Assembly (NCBI GenBank): GCA_014155875.1
Contig: JACEFZ010028130.1
Span: 140,001-204,000 of the forward strand
Direction: 5' to 3'
Length of the DNA: 64,000 nt
Source: Cepaea nemoralis
Taxonomy: Eukaryota; Mollusca; Gastropoda; Stylommatophora; Helicidae
The translations under genes were made by a program, and so were the position numbers. Below the pieces are notes generated by a model, which had not been told where the DNA came from, made no database searches, and saw nothing but the letters and a program-made list of their open reading frames with translations. Position 1 is the first letter of the stretch, and each line of letters starts with the position of its first letter. This document shows, piece after piece, positions 43,949 to 54,959 of the stretch.

Positions 43949-45851
43949 TATGGAGGTATGTAGTCTGACCTGAGGTAGTGTTCAAACAGGTTACGACTGT
44001 ATGTATAATAATTGGTGGTGTCTTTGATTTCTTGTGGAAGATAGTTCCTCAACTGAGTGGCAGAGTATGCTAAGCTTGTTTTATATAAATCAATCCTAGG
44101 TTTAGGGACATGAAGTATATTTAGACGTTCGCTATGTCTTGCTTTATATTTACACAATGGCCTAAGGTAGCTTGGAGCATTTTGAAATAGGATTTTGTGA
44201 ATTAGTTTTGCCTTATTAAAAAGTAGGCGTTTGTGGAGAGGCAGTAACTGAAGACGTTCATGTAGGTTAGAATTGTCTGTAAGCTTATCACCACTGATTA
44301 AACGCACTGCCTTTTTCTGGAGTGAATACAGGCGTTTTGTTATTTATTTGGAGCATCCATCCCAGATTGTGGAGCAATAATCAATATGTGTTTGTATGTG
44401 GGAAGTATAGAATATCTTTCTTGTGTTTCCATCGAGGAAATTTTTAATTTTGGCAAGTTGGTATACTTTTTTGGCTATTTGTTTAACTAAAGCATGAACA
44501 TGGGAATTAAAGGATAGATTTTTATCTATGATAAGGCTCAGTGCCTTGTGCTCGGTTACATTTTCTATAGGCGTGCTACCAATGCGAGTTTAGAGTGTGA
44601 AGTCTTTGCCTGGTTCCTATTAACATAGTTTTTGTTTTAGAAATGTTAATTTGCATGCGGTTTGCATGACTCCAGTTAAATACACTATTCATTTCCTGTT
44701 GCAAGGATAATTCTAGCACATTACGATCAATAGCGTTTGTATATACTGTGCAGTCGTCTGCAAATAGATCACAAGACGACGACAGATATAAGGGAAGATA
44801 ATTTATATAAATGGCAAGTAACAGAGGGCCAAGTATAGACCCCTGAGGTATTCCAGTATTAATGATAATGGCTTGAGATATAGATTTATTGTGTGATACT
44901 ACTTGTTTCTGTCTAATAAAAATGAGTTTATTAATGTCACTACATGAAAGCTTACTTTCATTGTTTCTAGTTTTTTAATTAGAATAGTATGATCTATCAT
45001 ATTGAATGCTTTTCTAAAGTCTATAAACACCGTTCCTCATAGAGTATTGTTGTTAATATTTTGATGCCAGTTTTCTATCATGTTTGTTAGGGCCGTATGA
45101 CAAGAATATTTTGGCCGAAATCCTGACTGACTGTCAACTATTAGTTTGTGGCGAACTAAGTGCTATAGTGTTGTTTTGTGGATGTGTTTTTTTTTAGCGG
45201 TTTGGATAGTGAGGATAATATTGAAACTAGCCTATAATTACTCATGAGACGATCGTCTAATGAACCAGCTTTTAAATGAGGATACACTTTCGCGATTTTA
45301 AAGGCTGGACGAAAGTGACATTTGGTGAGACATTGATTATTTATAAAAGTTAGTGACTCGCAGATCGCCGGTGCAGCATAACGAAAGATTCGATTACTAA
45401 TTCCATCTAGTCCTGATAGGTTATTGTTTTTTAGGTTACTGAGATGAGTAAATACTTCAGTGGTCGTCATTAGCGGTATGTTGAAGGGAATGTCACCATA
45501 GCATTTGTTCTCACAGAATGATGATAAAAAAGATATGTCATGAGGCGCATCTGGTATTGCAGCCTTCAGTTGGTTTATGTCGGACTGAAAGAATGTACTG
45601 AAAAGATCACATTTAACCTGATTTGATGGTAATGGTTGTGATGATTTTTGTTTGTTTGTCAAGGTATTAATTGCTTTCCATATATTTTTAGTGTTGGTTT
45701 TATCTATTATTAAGTTCTTTAAAATAGTTTTTCTTTTCCTATCGAATAACATATTGAACTTTGTTTCTCAGACTACGGTACATAGTTAGATCTCTGTTTG
45801 TATGTGCCCTGTCCCGGTCTCTCATAAGTTCAACTACATCCTGTGTGATCC

Positions 45852-45852
<1 letters not shown>
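43541..45852 (-). mobile_element. LINE L-E (CR1/L2-like), RT with frameshifts, 5'-truncated
   Basis: Minus orientation. The 5' end near 45850 reads WITQDVVELMRDRDRAHTNR, then NIWKAINTLTNKQKSSQPLP, LNNNxSGLDGIS-type residues (NNNLSGLDGISNRIFRYAAP) and KIAKVYPHLKAGSLDDRLMS then NYRLVSILSSLSK near 45230. Next come PKYSCHTALTNMIENWHQNI near 45100 and the catalytic FADDCTVY near 44760. The C-terminal part is MRLISGDKLTDNSNLHERLQ to HYLRSDYIPP (43948-44307). Frames shift several times, so it is inactive. The 3' end is (CGAA)n with CTTTATTTTCAAAGGGTT and TTGGGCACGCAGGCCCGTCT. The short composite elements at 2.9 and 5.6 kb share that tail. A duplicated patch (GGCAGTAACTGAAGACGTTC) occurs at 43859 and 44239. 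Confidence 0.9.
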
Positions 45853-45902
<50 letters not shown>

Positions 45903-45928
45903 GCCAGGCAGGCAGGCAGGCAGGCAGA
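45853..45928. repeat. (ACAG)n/(GGCA)n microsatellite
   Basis: About 13 ACAG units then GGCA units, abutting the 5' end of LINE L-E. Confidence 0.95.
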
Positions 45929-46419
45929 TGAGTATACAAGCAGGAGCGAGCTGTAACAGACAGACTGGAGGACAAGCGGGAATCAGACCTACAGACAGTG
46001 CGGTTTTCACGTATTAGGGCAATTAGGCAAAACAGTCTGTCTGTAGATCTGGCTGCTGTCTGTCCTCCTATGGCACATCTACAGACATATGGTTATAAAG
46101 GTAGGCGGGCAAACAGCAGCCAGATCTACAGTTATACGGGTAGGCGGGCAAACAAGACAAGCAGCAGGGCAAACAAGACCATCAGAATGATGGGCAGGAA
46201 CCTGACTTACGTACTGAAAGGGGAACTTCTTGACTTGGGGACGTAAATTACAAGTACCTCTGAAGTCGGAGTGGGTTCGCCTGATGTTGAGGGACACTGT
46301 TAATAGGGAAAGCTAATTCACACGCAAACTTCAGTCCAGTACAACTAAAGTAGTGTGTATGGACGATGGTTGAGTTCAAAGCGTGCGAGCACAAAAAAGC
46401 AAAACCAAAAAAAAGACAA
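45929..46419. repeat. Degenerate CAGAC-rich sequence
   Basis: Loose repeats such as GTAGGCGGGCAAACA (about 46100 and 46140) and CAGATCTACAG. It looks like a decayed derivative of the neighbouring arrays. Confidence 0.6.
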
Positions 46420-46797
46420 GCAGGAACCATACCTACAGACAGAGACAGACTGACATGCATGCATGCTGGTGGGAAACAGGAGACATTCACATTGAAAGAC
46501 AAGAAGACAAGTAGGAACCATACCTACAGACAGAGACAGACTGACATGCATGCATGCTAATGGGAAACAGGAGACATTCACATTGAAAGACAAGAAGACA
46601 AGTAGGAACCATACCTACAGACAGAGACAGACTGACATGCATGCACGCAGATGGGAAACAGGAGACATTCACATTGAAAGACAAGAAGACAAGCAGGGAT
46701 CATACCTACAGACAGAGACAGACTGACATGCATGCATGCTGATGGGAAACAGGAGACATTCACATTGAAAGACAAGAAGACAAGTAGGAACTAAATG
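46420..46797. repeat. 91-bp minisatellite, 4 copies
   Basis: Unit contains CATACCTACAGACAGAGACA, GACTGACATGCATGCATGCT and GGGAAACAGGAGACATTCAC. Spacing 91 bp. Confidence 0.95.
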
Positions 46798-47384
46798 TAA
46801 AGACAGATAGACCCACAGGGGGACAAGCAGGAGCCAAATTTACAGACATACATGAGGACGAGCAGGGACCAGACTTATAGACAGACAGGAGGACGAACAG
46901 GAACCAGACTTATGGACAGGCAGACAGATAGACAGGAGGACATGCTGGAACCAGACTTACAGACAGACAGGAGGTCGAGCAGGAACCAGACTTATGGACA
47001 GACAGACAGATAGACAGGAGGACATGCTGGAACCAGACTTACAGACAGACAGGAGGTCGAGCAGGAACCAGACTTATAGACAGACAGACAGTAGGTCGAG
47101 CAGGAACCAGATTTATAGACAATCAGACCCACAGAAGGACGACCTGAAACCAGACTTACAAACATACTGACAAGAGGACAAGCAGGAAGCCAGACTTATA
47201 GACAGACAAACGGGCGGGTAAGCAGGAACCAGACTTAGAGACAGACAGAGAGACAAGAGGACAGCTGAAACCAAACATAGATAATTGACAGACATGCTGG
47301 AAGGCAAGCAGCAGCCAGTCCTACAGACAATCAGAAGAACAGGCTGGAGTCAGACCTACAGACACACAGACCAGACCGGCAGAC
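46798..47384. repeat. Degenerate CAGGAACCAGACTTA-type repeats
   Basis: Units of about 30-60 bp built from GAGCAGGAACCAGACTTATA and GACAGACAGGAGG. Two near-identical 63-bp blocks lie at about 46915-47060. Confidence 0.85.
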
Positions 47385-47945
47385 AGGACGGCAATGAAGA
47401 GCCAGACTTGCAGACAAGGCGGCAAAGAGGAGCCAGGCTTGCAGACAGGAAGACAAAGAGGAGCCAGACTTGCAGACAGGAAAATAAAGAGAAGCCAGAC
47501 TTGCAGACAGGACGGTAAAGAGGAGCCAGACGGGCAGACAAGGCGGCAAAGAGGAGCCAGACGGGCAGACAGGACGGTAAAGAGGAGCCAGACGGGCAGA
47601 CAAGACGGCAAAGAGGAGCCAGACGGGCAGACAAGACGGCAAAGAGGAGCCAGACGGGCAGACAAGGCGACAAAGAGGAGCCAGACTTGCAGACAGGACG
47701 GTAAAGAGGAGCCAGACGGGCAGACAAGACGGCAAAGAGAAGCCAGACGGGCAGACAAGGCGGCAAAGAGGAGCCAGACTTGCAGACAGGACGGTAAAGA
47801 GGAGCCAGACGGGCAGACAAGACGGCAAAGAGAAGCCAGACTTGCAGACAGGACGGTAAAGAGGAGCCAGACGGGCAGACAAGACGGCAAAGAGGAGCCA
47901 GACGGGCAGACAAGTCGGCAAAGAGGAGCCAGACGTGCAAGAAGA
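47385..47945. repeat. 31-bp minisatellite, about 18 copies
   Basis: Unit AGCCAGACGGGCAGACAAGA then CGGCAAAGAGG, with two sub-types (GACGGGCAGAC and GACTTGCAGAC). The period is not a multiple of three, so several frames of about 200 codons cycle through the same peptides on both strands. Confidence 0.96.
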
Positions 47946-48291
47946 ACTAGATCTACATACAGATGGGCGTTGCAGCAGATCAATGAGTAGGAGACGGACC
48001 CAACAGACAGGTAGTCAGGCGGCAGACAAGCAAGAGGGCTGACAGACAGGCAGGGATACGTATCATCAGTCTACCTGCCTACCCACCCACCTACTGTCTG
48101 TCTCTGTGTCTATGTTTCTACCTATCTGTGTATAAATCTGTCAGTCTATCAATCTGCACAGCTACAACACGTTTTAACTTGTTCAAGTAGTTACTTCACA
48201 AACTAACTGATGTGTGGACACGATATAGATCAAATTATTAAAATATGAATATGTGACATATGATAAAAGGAGCTAAAGTAACACGTGTTTA
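47946..48291. other. No recognised feature
   Basis: Includes short CAGA/TCTG-like patches (47995-48110). Nothing else. Confidence 0.45.
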
Positions 48292-48562
48292 GCTTGTGTT
48301 AATATAATAACTGAAACAGATACGGTTAGTGGGAGTTGAGCGCATACTTGGACTAACCAATACATACACATATGATGATCTGCGTGTGTTAATATAATAA
48401 CTGACACAGAAACAGTAAGTGGGAGTTAAGCGCATACTTGGACTGACCAATACATACACATATGGTTATCTGCTTGTGTTAATATAACTGACACAGATAC
48501 AGTTAGTGGGAGTTAAGCGCATACTTGGACTGACTAACACATACACATATAGTGATTTGCTT
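48292..48562. repeat. 90-bp minisatellite, 3 copies
   Basis: AATATAATAACTGA occurs at 48301 and 48391 and AATATAACTGA at 48481. Each copy contains GTGGGAGTTAAGCGCATACT then TGGACTGAC. Confidence 0.94.
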
Positions 48563-48639
48563 GCTATAAACCGAGTTAACGGCAGTCAAAATGTAAATAT
48601 GATCATATAGAATATAAAGTATATAGTTTCATTATGAGA

Positions 48640-48985
48640 TGTGGTTCCTAAGACGAATATTGGGAATACCCTGGTCTGCCAGAATAATTAACAAAGACTG
48701 CATAAGATAGGCTAATGAAACTAGAACATTATATATAAAACAATAAGAAAGAGTCATATATTGAGAAGAAGGGCATTTGAGAACATCGTGACAACTGGAA
48801 AAAATCAAGGGGAAGAAAGGCAGAGGCAACCCAAGAGAAATGATGCTGGATGGACTGAGACAGTGTGAATTACTGAGACGGTGGCATGGAAGAATATCAT
48901 CAGCAGAGTTGATCCAGAACACCGAGGACGGGGATCTGTGAAGAGACATGAACGCCAGCTGGCAGCACACTTGATGATGCATTCA
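48640..48985 (+). mobile_element. LINE 3' fragment (L-C-related)
   Basis: Encodes RRILGIPWSARIIN, then in other frames EEGHLRTS, KGRGNPREMMLDGLRQ and LLRRWHGRISSAELIQNTED. It matches the fragments at 36.0, 40.4, 50.5, 59.0 and 60.0 kb. Confidence 0.8.
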
Positions 48986-49721
48986 TTGGTACTATGATGT
49001 AATAAACAATGAAATACACGGATACAACCTAACGTAACATATACAAGCTGTTGCACGCCGCTATAGTCTAACACAATATGCCGCTAAATAAGGTAAAGGT
49101 TACACAAGTATGGCACAAAAATACGTTACCACTCTAGATTACAAATCCACCGTTTCACTAACGCGATGCGATCACTGTAGCTTAAATGTCGGCTCTGCAC
49201 GTTTGACTGCTGCTACATCTTCATAAACCACTATCTTACTTGACATTCCTAACACACTTCCTCCGACTGGGCTGGGAATAAAGAAAGCAACAGTGTCAAC
49301 ACAAAATAGGTCTATCCTGATTGGTGCTCGGGGTTAACAGCCATCTGAAACAGTCTAGTTCCCTGAAGGTATTCCCAGCACCACTTGTTCCTCGCTGGCT
49401 CTGCTAGGTGAGACGAATGTTCCGGAGGCGCGGACAAACTTCGCTAAAGGAAACAACCCGCGGTGTCTTGTGAATGAACCGTTATGTGATAGGCTCCCTA
49501 AAAAAGGTTTATTTATTGCATTGGGTATAAATATAGAATTGGCCGCGGTGCAAGGCACTGGTTTTTAATGACTGTGGCTTGGTGCACAAAAACAAATCTG
49601 AACTGGCCATGACCAAGTGCGTATGCGTTCACACAAGCTTGTGATAATTATTTAAGCTGACTGGTCAAATAATATTCCTGACAGAATATCTTTTGCAAAT
49701 GATTGCATCATTACAGCCGTA
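48986..49721. other. No recognised feature
   Basis: Unique-looking sequence with mixed composition. No coding, RNA or repeat signal that I can support. Confidence 0.45.
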
Positions 49722-49985
49722 GTCTGTGACGAAACGGTAGCGAAGGCCATTCGCAATCCCGCATACCAAGTTCAGCTGTAGGCCATTCGCAATCCCGCAT
49801 ACCAAGTTCAGCTGTAGGCGATTAGGAAGCAGACCAACTTGTGTTGATTTTCAACAATGGTATGAGCGTCTACGGTTCACGAATCAATGGCAAACTGCTG
49901 AACGTAAAATTACCTAGTACATCACAAACAGCCAGAAATTCTGGGGCTGATTGCGACATCCTGTAGAGGATTTGCAGTTTTTGAC
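49722..49985 (+). mobile_element. SINE-I sub-type b copy with internal 36-bp duplication
   Basis: The segment GGCCATTCGCAATCCCGCAT then ACCAAGTTCAGCTGTA occurs twice in tandem near 49745-49820. The body and 3' end (GACATCCTGTAGAGGATTTG) match the copy at 22976. Confidence 0.75.
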
Positions 49986-50003
49986 ATCATTAAGCTCTTT
50001 AGG

Positions 50004-50247
50004 GCCGGTCTCTCTGGCCGAGGGGTTACAACACTTTCTCCATAATCCCGTTTATCACGCAGAGTCTCGTAGCGGGCGAGAACTGTGAGCGGTTCGTCCC
50101 CCGCTGGTGACTTGCGGGATAATGAGCCGGCCGCTCAGAAAGCAATAGCAAACTACTGAGCGTAATCTTGCCAAGAAATCAACAGACAGCTGAAAGATGC
50201 TGCTGTTGACAGCAATGTCCTGTAAAGGATATGCGAATAAATAAAAA
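50004..50247 (+). mobile_element. SINE-I, best copy, perfect 12-bp TSD and Pol III boxes
   Basis: Flanked by AAGCTCTTTAGG at 49992-50003 and 50248-50259. Box A-like TGGCCGAGGGGTTAC at 50015-50029. Box B-like GGTTCGTCCC at 50091-50100. Palindrome-like core GCTCAGAAAGCAATAGCAAA then CTACTGAGC at 50133-50161. 3' end TGTAAAGGATATGCG and an A-rich tail. It represents the complete SINE-I of about 240 bp. The head resembles a class II tRNA (Leu/Ser type). Confidence 0.93.
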
Positions 50248-50519
50248 AAGCTCTTTAGGAATGGGGGAGTGTTTTTGTGAACAGTGAATGTGTAAGGCTG
50301 ACCTATATTTGGTGTTCTCCAGCTATTTAGGCATGGGAAAGAGTATTCGGGGACTATTATTTCCAGGCGTTCCTGATGGAGAGCCAGTATTACCCATTAC
50401 CTGACTGATGAACTTGATCAAACATGTTTATTTTGCCCTAATTATATTTTGTAAGTCACTATCTTCATGTGCATTGCCAAATAGCGTAGACCTTAAGATC
50501 TCAGTACAGATTTCGGTAC
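50248..50519. other. No recognised feature
   Basis: Starts with the right TSD of the SINE. Otherwise no motif seen. Confidence 0.4.
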
Positions 50520-50775
50520 TTCTTGTGGTGGATGAATTCTACCGAGGATATTCCTGACTGCCACCGTCTAAGACCACCCGGCATCATTTCTCTTGAATTG
50601 TCTGTGGCGTTTCAACTGCTGATCTTTTCAGTCCTCACGATGTGCTCCAATGCCTCTAACTCTCCCGATATGACCGAACAACATCGTCCTTTTCTGATTG
50701 TTGTGTGTAATGTACTACTTTTATTAGCCTCTTCCAGACAATCGTTGTTAGTTACTTTGGCAATCCAGGGTAGGC
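50520..50775 (-). mobile_element. LINE 3' fragment (L-C-related)
   Basis: The minus strand is degraded but follows the same order as other copies: TTAGCCTCTTCCAGACAATC at the upstream side, then GATGTGCTCCAATGCCTCTA (plus-strand words), then ATGAATTCTACCGAGGATAT. No intact frame. Confidence 0.65.
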
Positions 50776-50811
50776 TATCTATGTCTTCTTTACGAAGGTC
50801 TGGTCCTTTCT

Positions 50812-52340
50812 GTTTTGGATTATGCGATGGCGAACCTGACTCTCAGCCATAAGCAGGTGGAAAGTATGGAAAGGGTACAGAACGAAGCTTATGCGTATTA
50901 TTCTTGGATGTACAAGAGATACAGCATGCAGGGCGATGCGCTACCTTCTTGATTTTCAAACCATGAGGGACAGAATACAAATTTGCCGAGCACGTGCCTA
51001 CCTCAGAGTTAACGCAAACACACAACATCCACCGCAAAGCGAGATTAAGAAAGTAAAGAGTAGCAGATAAAAAAAAAGGAAAGTCGTGGATGGGTCAAGC
51101 CGAAGACATTCTTCAGCAGGTGTGTTCACTTGAGGACTTAGAACGTGGCGAGGTGTGGGTACAAATGCCAAAAGATTTATGTACGTCCTTTTCAGTGTGC
51201 ATCCAACTAGACAGGAAATGCAGACAACAAAATCCAGCTTCTGTGGAGGGGGAAGTACAGGCTGTGATCTTGGAGAATTCTTTAGAGCATTGGTGCTCAA
51301 CCTTTTTTGGCCCGTGCCTCCCTTCATCATATTTTCAGAACGTCATTTCCCCTCCCCCCTTTTTCGTATTTTCTCCCTAAAAATCCCTCCTACACAGTAT
51401 ACGTAATAATGGAAACTAAATTTAATAGGAATTACTAAAACAAGTCTAGACCTCTATATAAAACGTGATTTGCGGGTCTACTTATGTTATAAAATGAATT
51501 TCAGAAAGGTGAGATGTACAGAACCGTAAAGTGTGAAGGGAAAAACAATATCAAGTAATCGGTTCTTGTATTAACGCGATCTCGAAATAATTTTAATTCC
51601 TCCCCCCCCCCCCCTGGAAACCCTAAAATGCCCCCCCCTGGAGGGAATTCCCCACCGGTTGAGAACCACTGCTTTAGAGGATGATGCTGTCAATTTATAC
51701 GGATGGGTCGGTCGTTTGAGGAGTGGCCTTTACAGCTCAGGCCGGAGAGAAAATTGTGAAGGAAGAGTCTGGTGCTTTTGTTTGACCACAAGTAGCCTGA
51801 CTATGGAAGTCGTGGCAGTAAGTAAAGCAATAACATGCTCAAGACACAGACATTCATGCGGGCATGTGTCCTTAGTTACTCAATGAGCATGCTCAGCAAG
51901 ATAGAGAGGGGGCGGTTCCGAAGAGAGTGGTTGCTGTCTCTGGAGCGGTCTCGGTTGGCAAATATTAGTTTCATTTTCGTGCCAGGGCATGCGGGTCTAC
52001 AAGGAAATGAGCAGTCTGACAGGCTTGCAAGTAGGGCTACCCTGGAAGGCGGGAGAGCCTTGGATCAGGCAGACATTCTGAATGCTCTACGAGAAGTATG
52101 TCGTTTACGAGAACCAAGCGATGACTGTGAGTCTATAACCATGGTCGTCAGGCTGCGAGAACAGCAAGTTAAAAGAGGTGTGGCCAAACAAGAACACTAC
52201 GCGGAAAGCCAAAGAAGAACTTGTGTCGTGAGCCGCTACATACTGCGAGATTTGCTGAGGAAGGGATCCGAGCACTTATGGACTGAATGGTTCGATGTGC
52301 AATGAAAATGATTTGTCGACAAACTGACTGACTGACTGAC
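50812..52340 (+). mobile_element. LINE L-A copy 1: RT end and RNase H domain, split by a hAT MITE
   Basis: Begins within the RT C-terminal region (LDYAMANLTLSHKQVE, RIILGCTRDTACRAMRYLLD). It continues as SWMGQAEDILQQVCSLEDLE (51090) and is interrupted at 51288-51671. It then resumes at the RNase H domain with NLYGWVGRL or, in the shifted frame, YTDGSVV near 51700. TTSSLTMEVVAVSKAI follows near 51785, DSMSMLSKIERGRF near 51880, FIFVPGHAGLQGNEQSDRLA near 51975 and a C-terminal tail to about 52305. The 3' end is (GACT)n. RNase H removes the RNA strand during reverse transcription in I-type LINEs. Frameshifts and the insertion make it inactive. Confidence 0.9.
51288..51671. mobile_element. hAT-type MITE with perfect 8-bp TSD, inside LINE L-A
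   Basis: Left end CATTGGTGCTCAACC, right end GGTTGAGAACCACTG, TSD CTTTAGAG at 51280-51287 and 51672-51679. The right end reversed (CCGGTGGGGAATTC, polyG, TTTTAGGGTTTCCAGG) matches the left end of the MITE at 36609, so it is the same family in opposite orientation. It has no coding. The host LINE codons join again after it. Confidence 0.93.
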
Positions 52341-52354
52341 TAAAAAAATATCTT

Positions 52355-52592
52355 TGTATATCCTTTACAGGACATCGCTGTCAACATCAGCATCTTTCAG
52401 CTGATTGTTGATTTCTTGGCACGATTACGCTCAGTAGTTTGCCATTGCTTTCTGAGCGGCCGGCTCACATACCCCGTAAGTTACCGACGCGATTACGAAC
52501 CACTGCTGATTCTCACCGTCGTCACGTTACTTACGAGAGTATACGAGATTACGGAGAAAAGTCGCTAACCTCTAGGCCAGGAAGCCGGCAAC
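52355..52592 (-). mobile_element. SINE-I copy inserted in the L-A tail
   Basis: Minus strand. 3' end TATATCCTTTACAGGACATC, core TTTGCCATTGCTTTCTGAGC, head ATTACGGAGAAAAGTCGCTA and TAGGCCAGGAAGCCGGC. GACTGACTAA lies to the left and ACTAACTAACTAAGG to the right, so it split the LINE tail. Confidence 0.9.
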
Positions 52593-52894
52593 TAACTAAC
52601 TAAGGATATTCGAAATTGTAGTTTCAGAAACTACTTCTCTTCCTAATGTGTTTGTTCCGTCTCACGATTAAATTTATATGATTAACTGCCATACAGCGCG
52701 AAAATCTTGATCTAATATTTAGAAAAGGCATCTGTCTTGTGGTACTCTCTGGACAATCGGATTGTTAAGGCGCACGCCCAAGCCTCGCCATAAACTGTAG
52801 AAATGTGAATAGAGAAAGCAGTCTGAAGTGAAGCACACAGGAATCACTTTTCATAGAAGCCTGTCCTTTAGGTATCATATTTAAGTCATTTATT
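52593..52894. other. No gene; possible short L-A remnant
   Basis: At about 52740-52785 the plus strand reads SLDNRIVKA, as in the upstream part of L-A copy 2. Otherwise nothing recognised. Confidence 0.4.
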
Positions 52895-53300
52895 AATTCA
52901 TTCATTCAGTAGCATGTCCCTTGCAGAACCTGTCTGCCATAACAACCCTCCGGAAAACTGCTAGATCACAAGCAAGATGTCCCGCGTCTGAAACACCCAC
53001 CTGGAGATCATCCGCCATATCCTGCACCCATCTTCTCTTTGGCCTTCCCCTTCCTATCTTCCCAGGCATATACCCCTCCATTATCGTTCTTTCCTAACTT
53101 TCATGACGTTTCAAGTGACCAAGCTATATCAATTTTCTTTGTTTTATCGTCTTTAATAGCCAACCACTTCAATATTCAGCTCTTGAAATATGGGTGCATT
53201 TGTTCTTTTCTTTACCCAAGATATTCTTAGAACCCGTCTGTAACATTTATATTCAAAAGCATTTATTCAGTTTGTTTAGTAAGTGTCAGTAGTGATGAAG
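52895..53300 (-). mobile_element. LINE L-G 3' fragment, second copy
   Basis: Starts with (ATTC)n, the reverse of the GAAT tail at 20.9 kb. It then gives the reverse complement of the same order: KGHATE end, VADDLQ, KRRWVQD, GRGRPK, ESxNRTIMEG, then RILRISWVK to NAFEYKCYR near 53260. Confidence 0.88.
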
Positions 53301-53465
53301 GAGTTTTATCGGGTATAACTGAAGTTTACGAGGGAGGTGGATCCACGAGGGAGGGTGATTCTGCTGAATCTGCAGGGTGAGGGTGTGAAAATCTTGAATC
53401 GTGGGACAGTTGATGAAAGTCGCTGAAAATGTGGGTCGTGGCGGGGGAATATCTCAGCCAAATGT

Positions 53466-53950
53466 TTGAAAAGTCGGACACTTTGTTAGACAAAAAGTGC
53501 ACTGTAATAGTCAAATAGGAAAATATGGTAGTCAAATGGGGAAATATTTTTGTCAACGAAAGAAATGCATCGGCCAATTTTATGAAAAGTAGGAAACTTT
53601 GTTAGACAAATGTGCACTGTAACAGTCAAATAGGAAAATATGGTAGTCAAATGGGGAAATATTTTTGTCAACGAAAGAAATACATCGGCCAAATTTATGA
53701 AAAGTCGGAAACTTTGTTAACCAAATGAGAAGAAAATATCGTCCAAAGCGAGAAATATTTCAACTAAACTTATAAATAGCGCAGCAAAACTATAAAAAGT
53801 AGGAAAAAGTTTGACCAAGTAACGAAATATCTCGGTCAAATTTATGAAAAGTCGGAAACTGTTAACCAAATGCGAAGGAAATATCGTCCAAAGAGAGAAA
53901 TATTTCAACTAACCTTATAAATAGGTCAGCAAAACTTATGAAAAGAAAAG
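53466..53950. repeat. Two adjacent duplications of 116 and about 140 bp
   Basis: Block 1 (AAATATGGTAGTCAAATGGG, ATTTTTGTCAACGAAAGAAA, TGCACTGTAA) is present twice with 116-bp offset. Block 2 (AAATATCGTCCAAAGCGAGA, AATATTTCAACTAAACTTAT) is present twice at about 53725 and 53870. Both share the word ATGAAAAGTCGGAAACT. Confidence 0.85.
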
Positions 53951-54955
53951 AAAATTGTCAGCCAATCTAAGAAAAAGGTATGGAAAAGCAATAACTATGT
54001 CGACCAAACTAAGAAAAAATGCGGTACCCAAATTAGGAAAAAAATGTAACTTCTGTTGTTATGTCAAACGTGTCTTGAACTTTTATCTGAAAAGTCGTTA
54101 TCAATGTCAGCACTTTCCCGATGTTATATTACCGAAAAGCTTTCACTCGACGGATGTGAAACGGTCTCTGTAGGTTGAGACAAGCATGGCATTATCAGCA
54201 GCTCCCACTGGTCTGACAGTCTCACCATTATGAGCCACGTAGACCCAGTTAGCAGGCACAGTCATTATTTCTGTAGTCATCATCGGATCAAACTGTACTA
54301 CTGTTACCAGCCTCGGGTTTATATACTGGTGTTTGAGCTATACCTGAAACAGGTTTCATCCAGTTTCTTGGGTCAAGAGTCTCAGATTAAGCTGACTCTG
54401 CTGTACGTATGGCATGACTAAGTGAAATACTACCCGCTAGTTGACCCGCTTTGTATTTGAGCCAGGCTAAAGAATGCGGGACACGATCTCCCCATGAACT
54501 TTCAGCATGATGAAATAGAGAGCGTGGAAGTCACATCGTTACTTGTGTTGCAGTCACTGTGAGATACAGCCTGAGAAGACAGAATAACACCCATACACAT
54601 ATACAGCCTTCTCACACCCACCGTAGTTTTCTTCGTATTGAGGACTATTCAGCCATTGATGACTTGTCTGCAAGTATGTTACAACCATCTTGTTTTTAAG
54701 AAGGTGCTTAAGACTAGCCTACTAGTATGGCTTGACTAAAAGTTAAGGTTCTGGGTGACGATAATCGCTCGACGTTGGATGGGTATGGCTCCGGATTATC
54801 CTGTTGGCAATTATAGTTGAGGATACCCTCCTCACTTCTACTGAGGCTTAATATGATTATTTCCTCTTTGGTGAAGTTCTGTTGTAATATGTCCTGTAAT
54901 CGAATCGTTGCTAATTCCGAAATCTACCACCATTATCACAAGAATGGGTGGGATA
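53951..54955. other. No recognised feature
   Basis: Unique-looking sequence up to the TTAA of the piggyBac element. Short frames only. Confidence 0.45.
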
Positions 54956-54959
54956 TTAA

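Noticed and set aside
47321..47990. Frames of about 200 codons on both strands (leucine-rich minus, Arg/Gln-rich plus)
   Set aside because: They cycle through the three phases of a 31-bp repeat; the peptides are the same text in shifted frames.
50812..52305. Host ribonuclease H gene
   Set aside because: The RNase H motifs follow an RT connection region, have LINE-type tails, and recur with the same order at 60.6-62.0 kb; they are part of LINE L-A.
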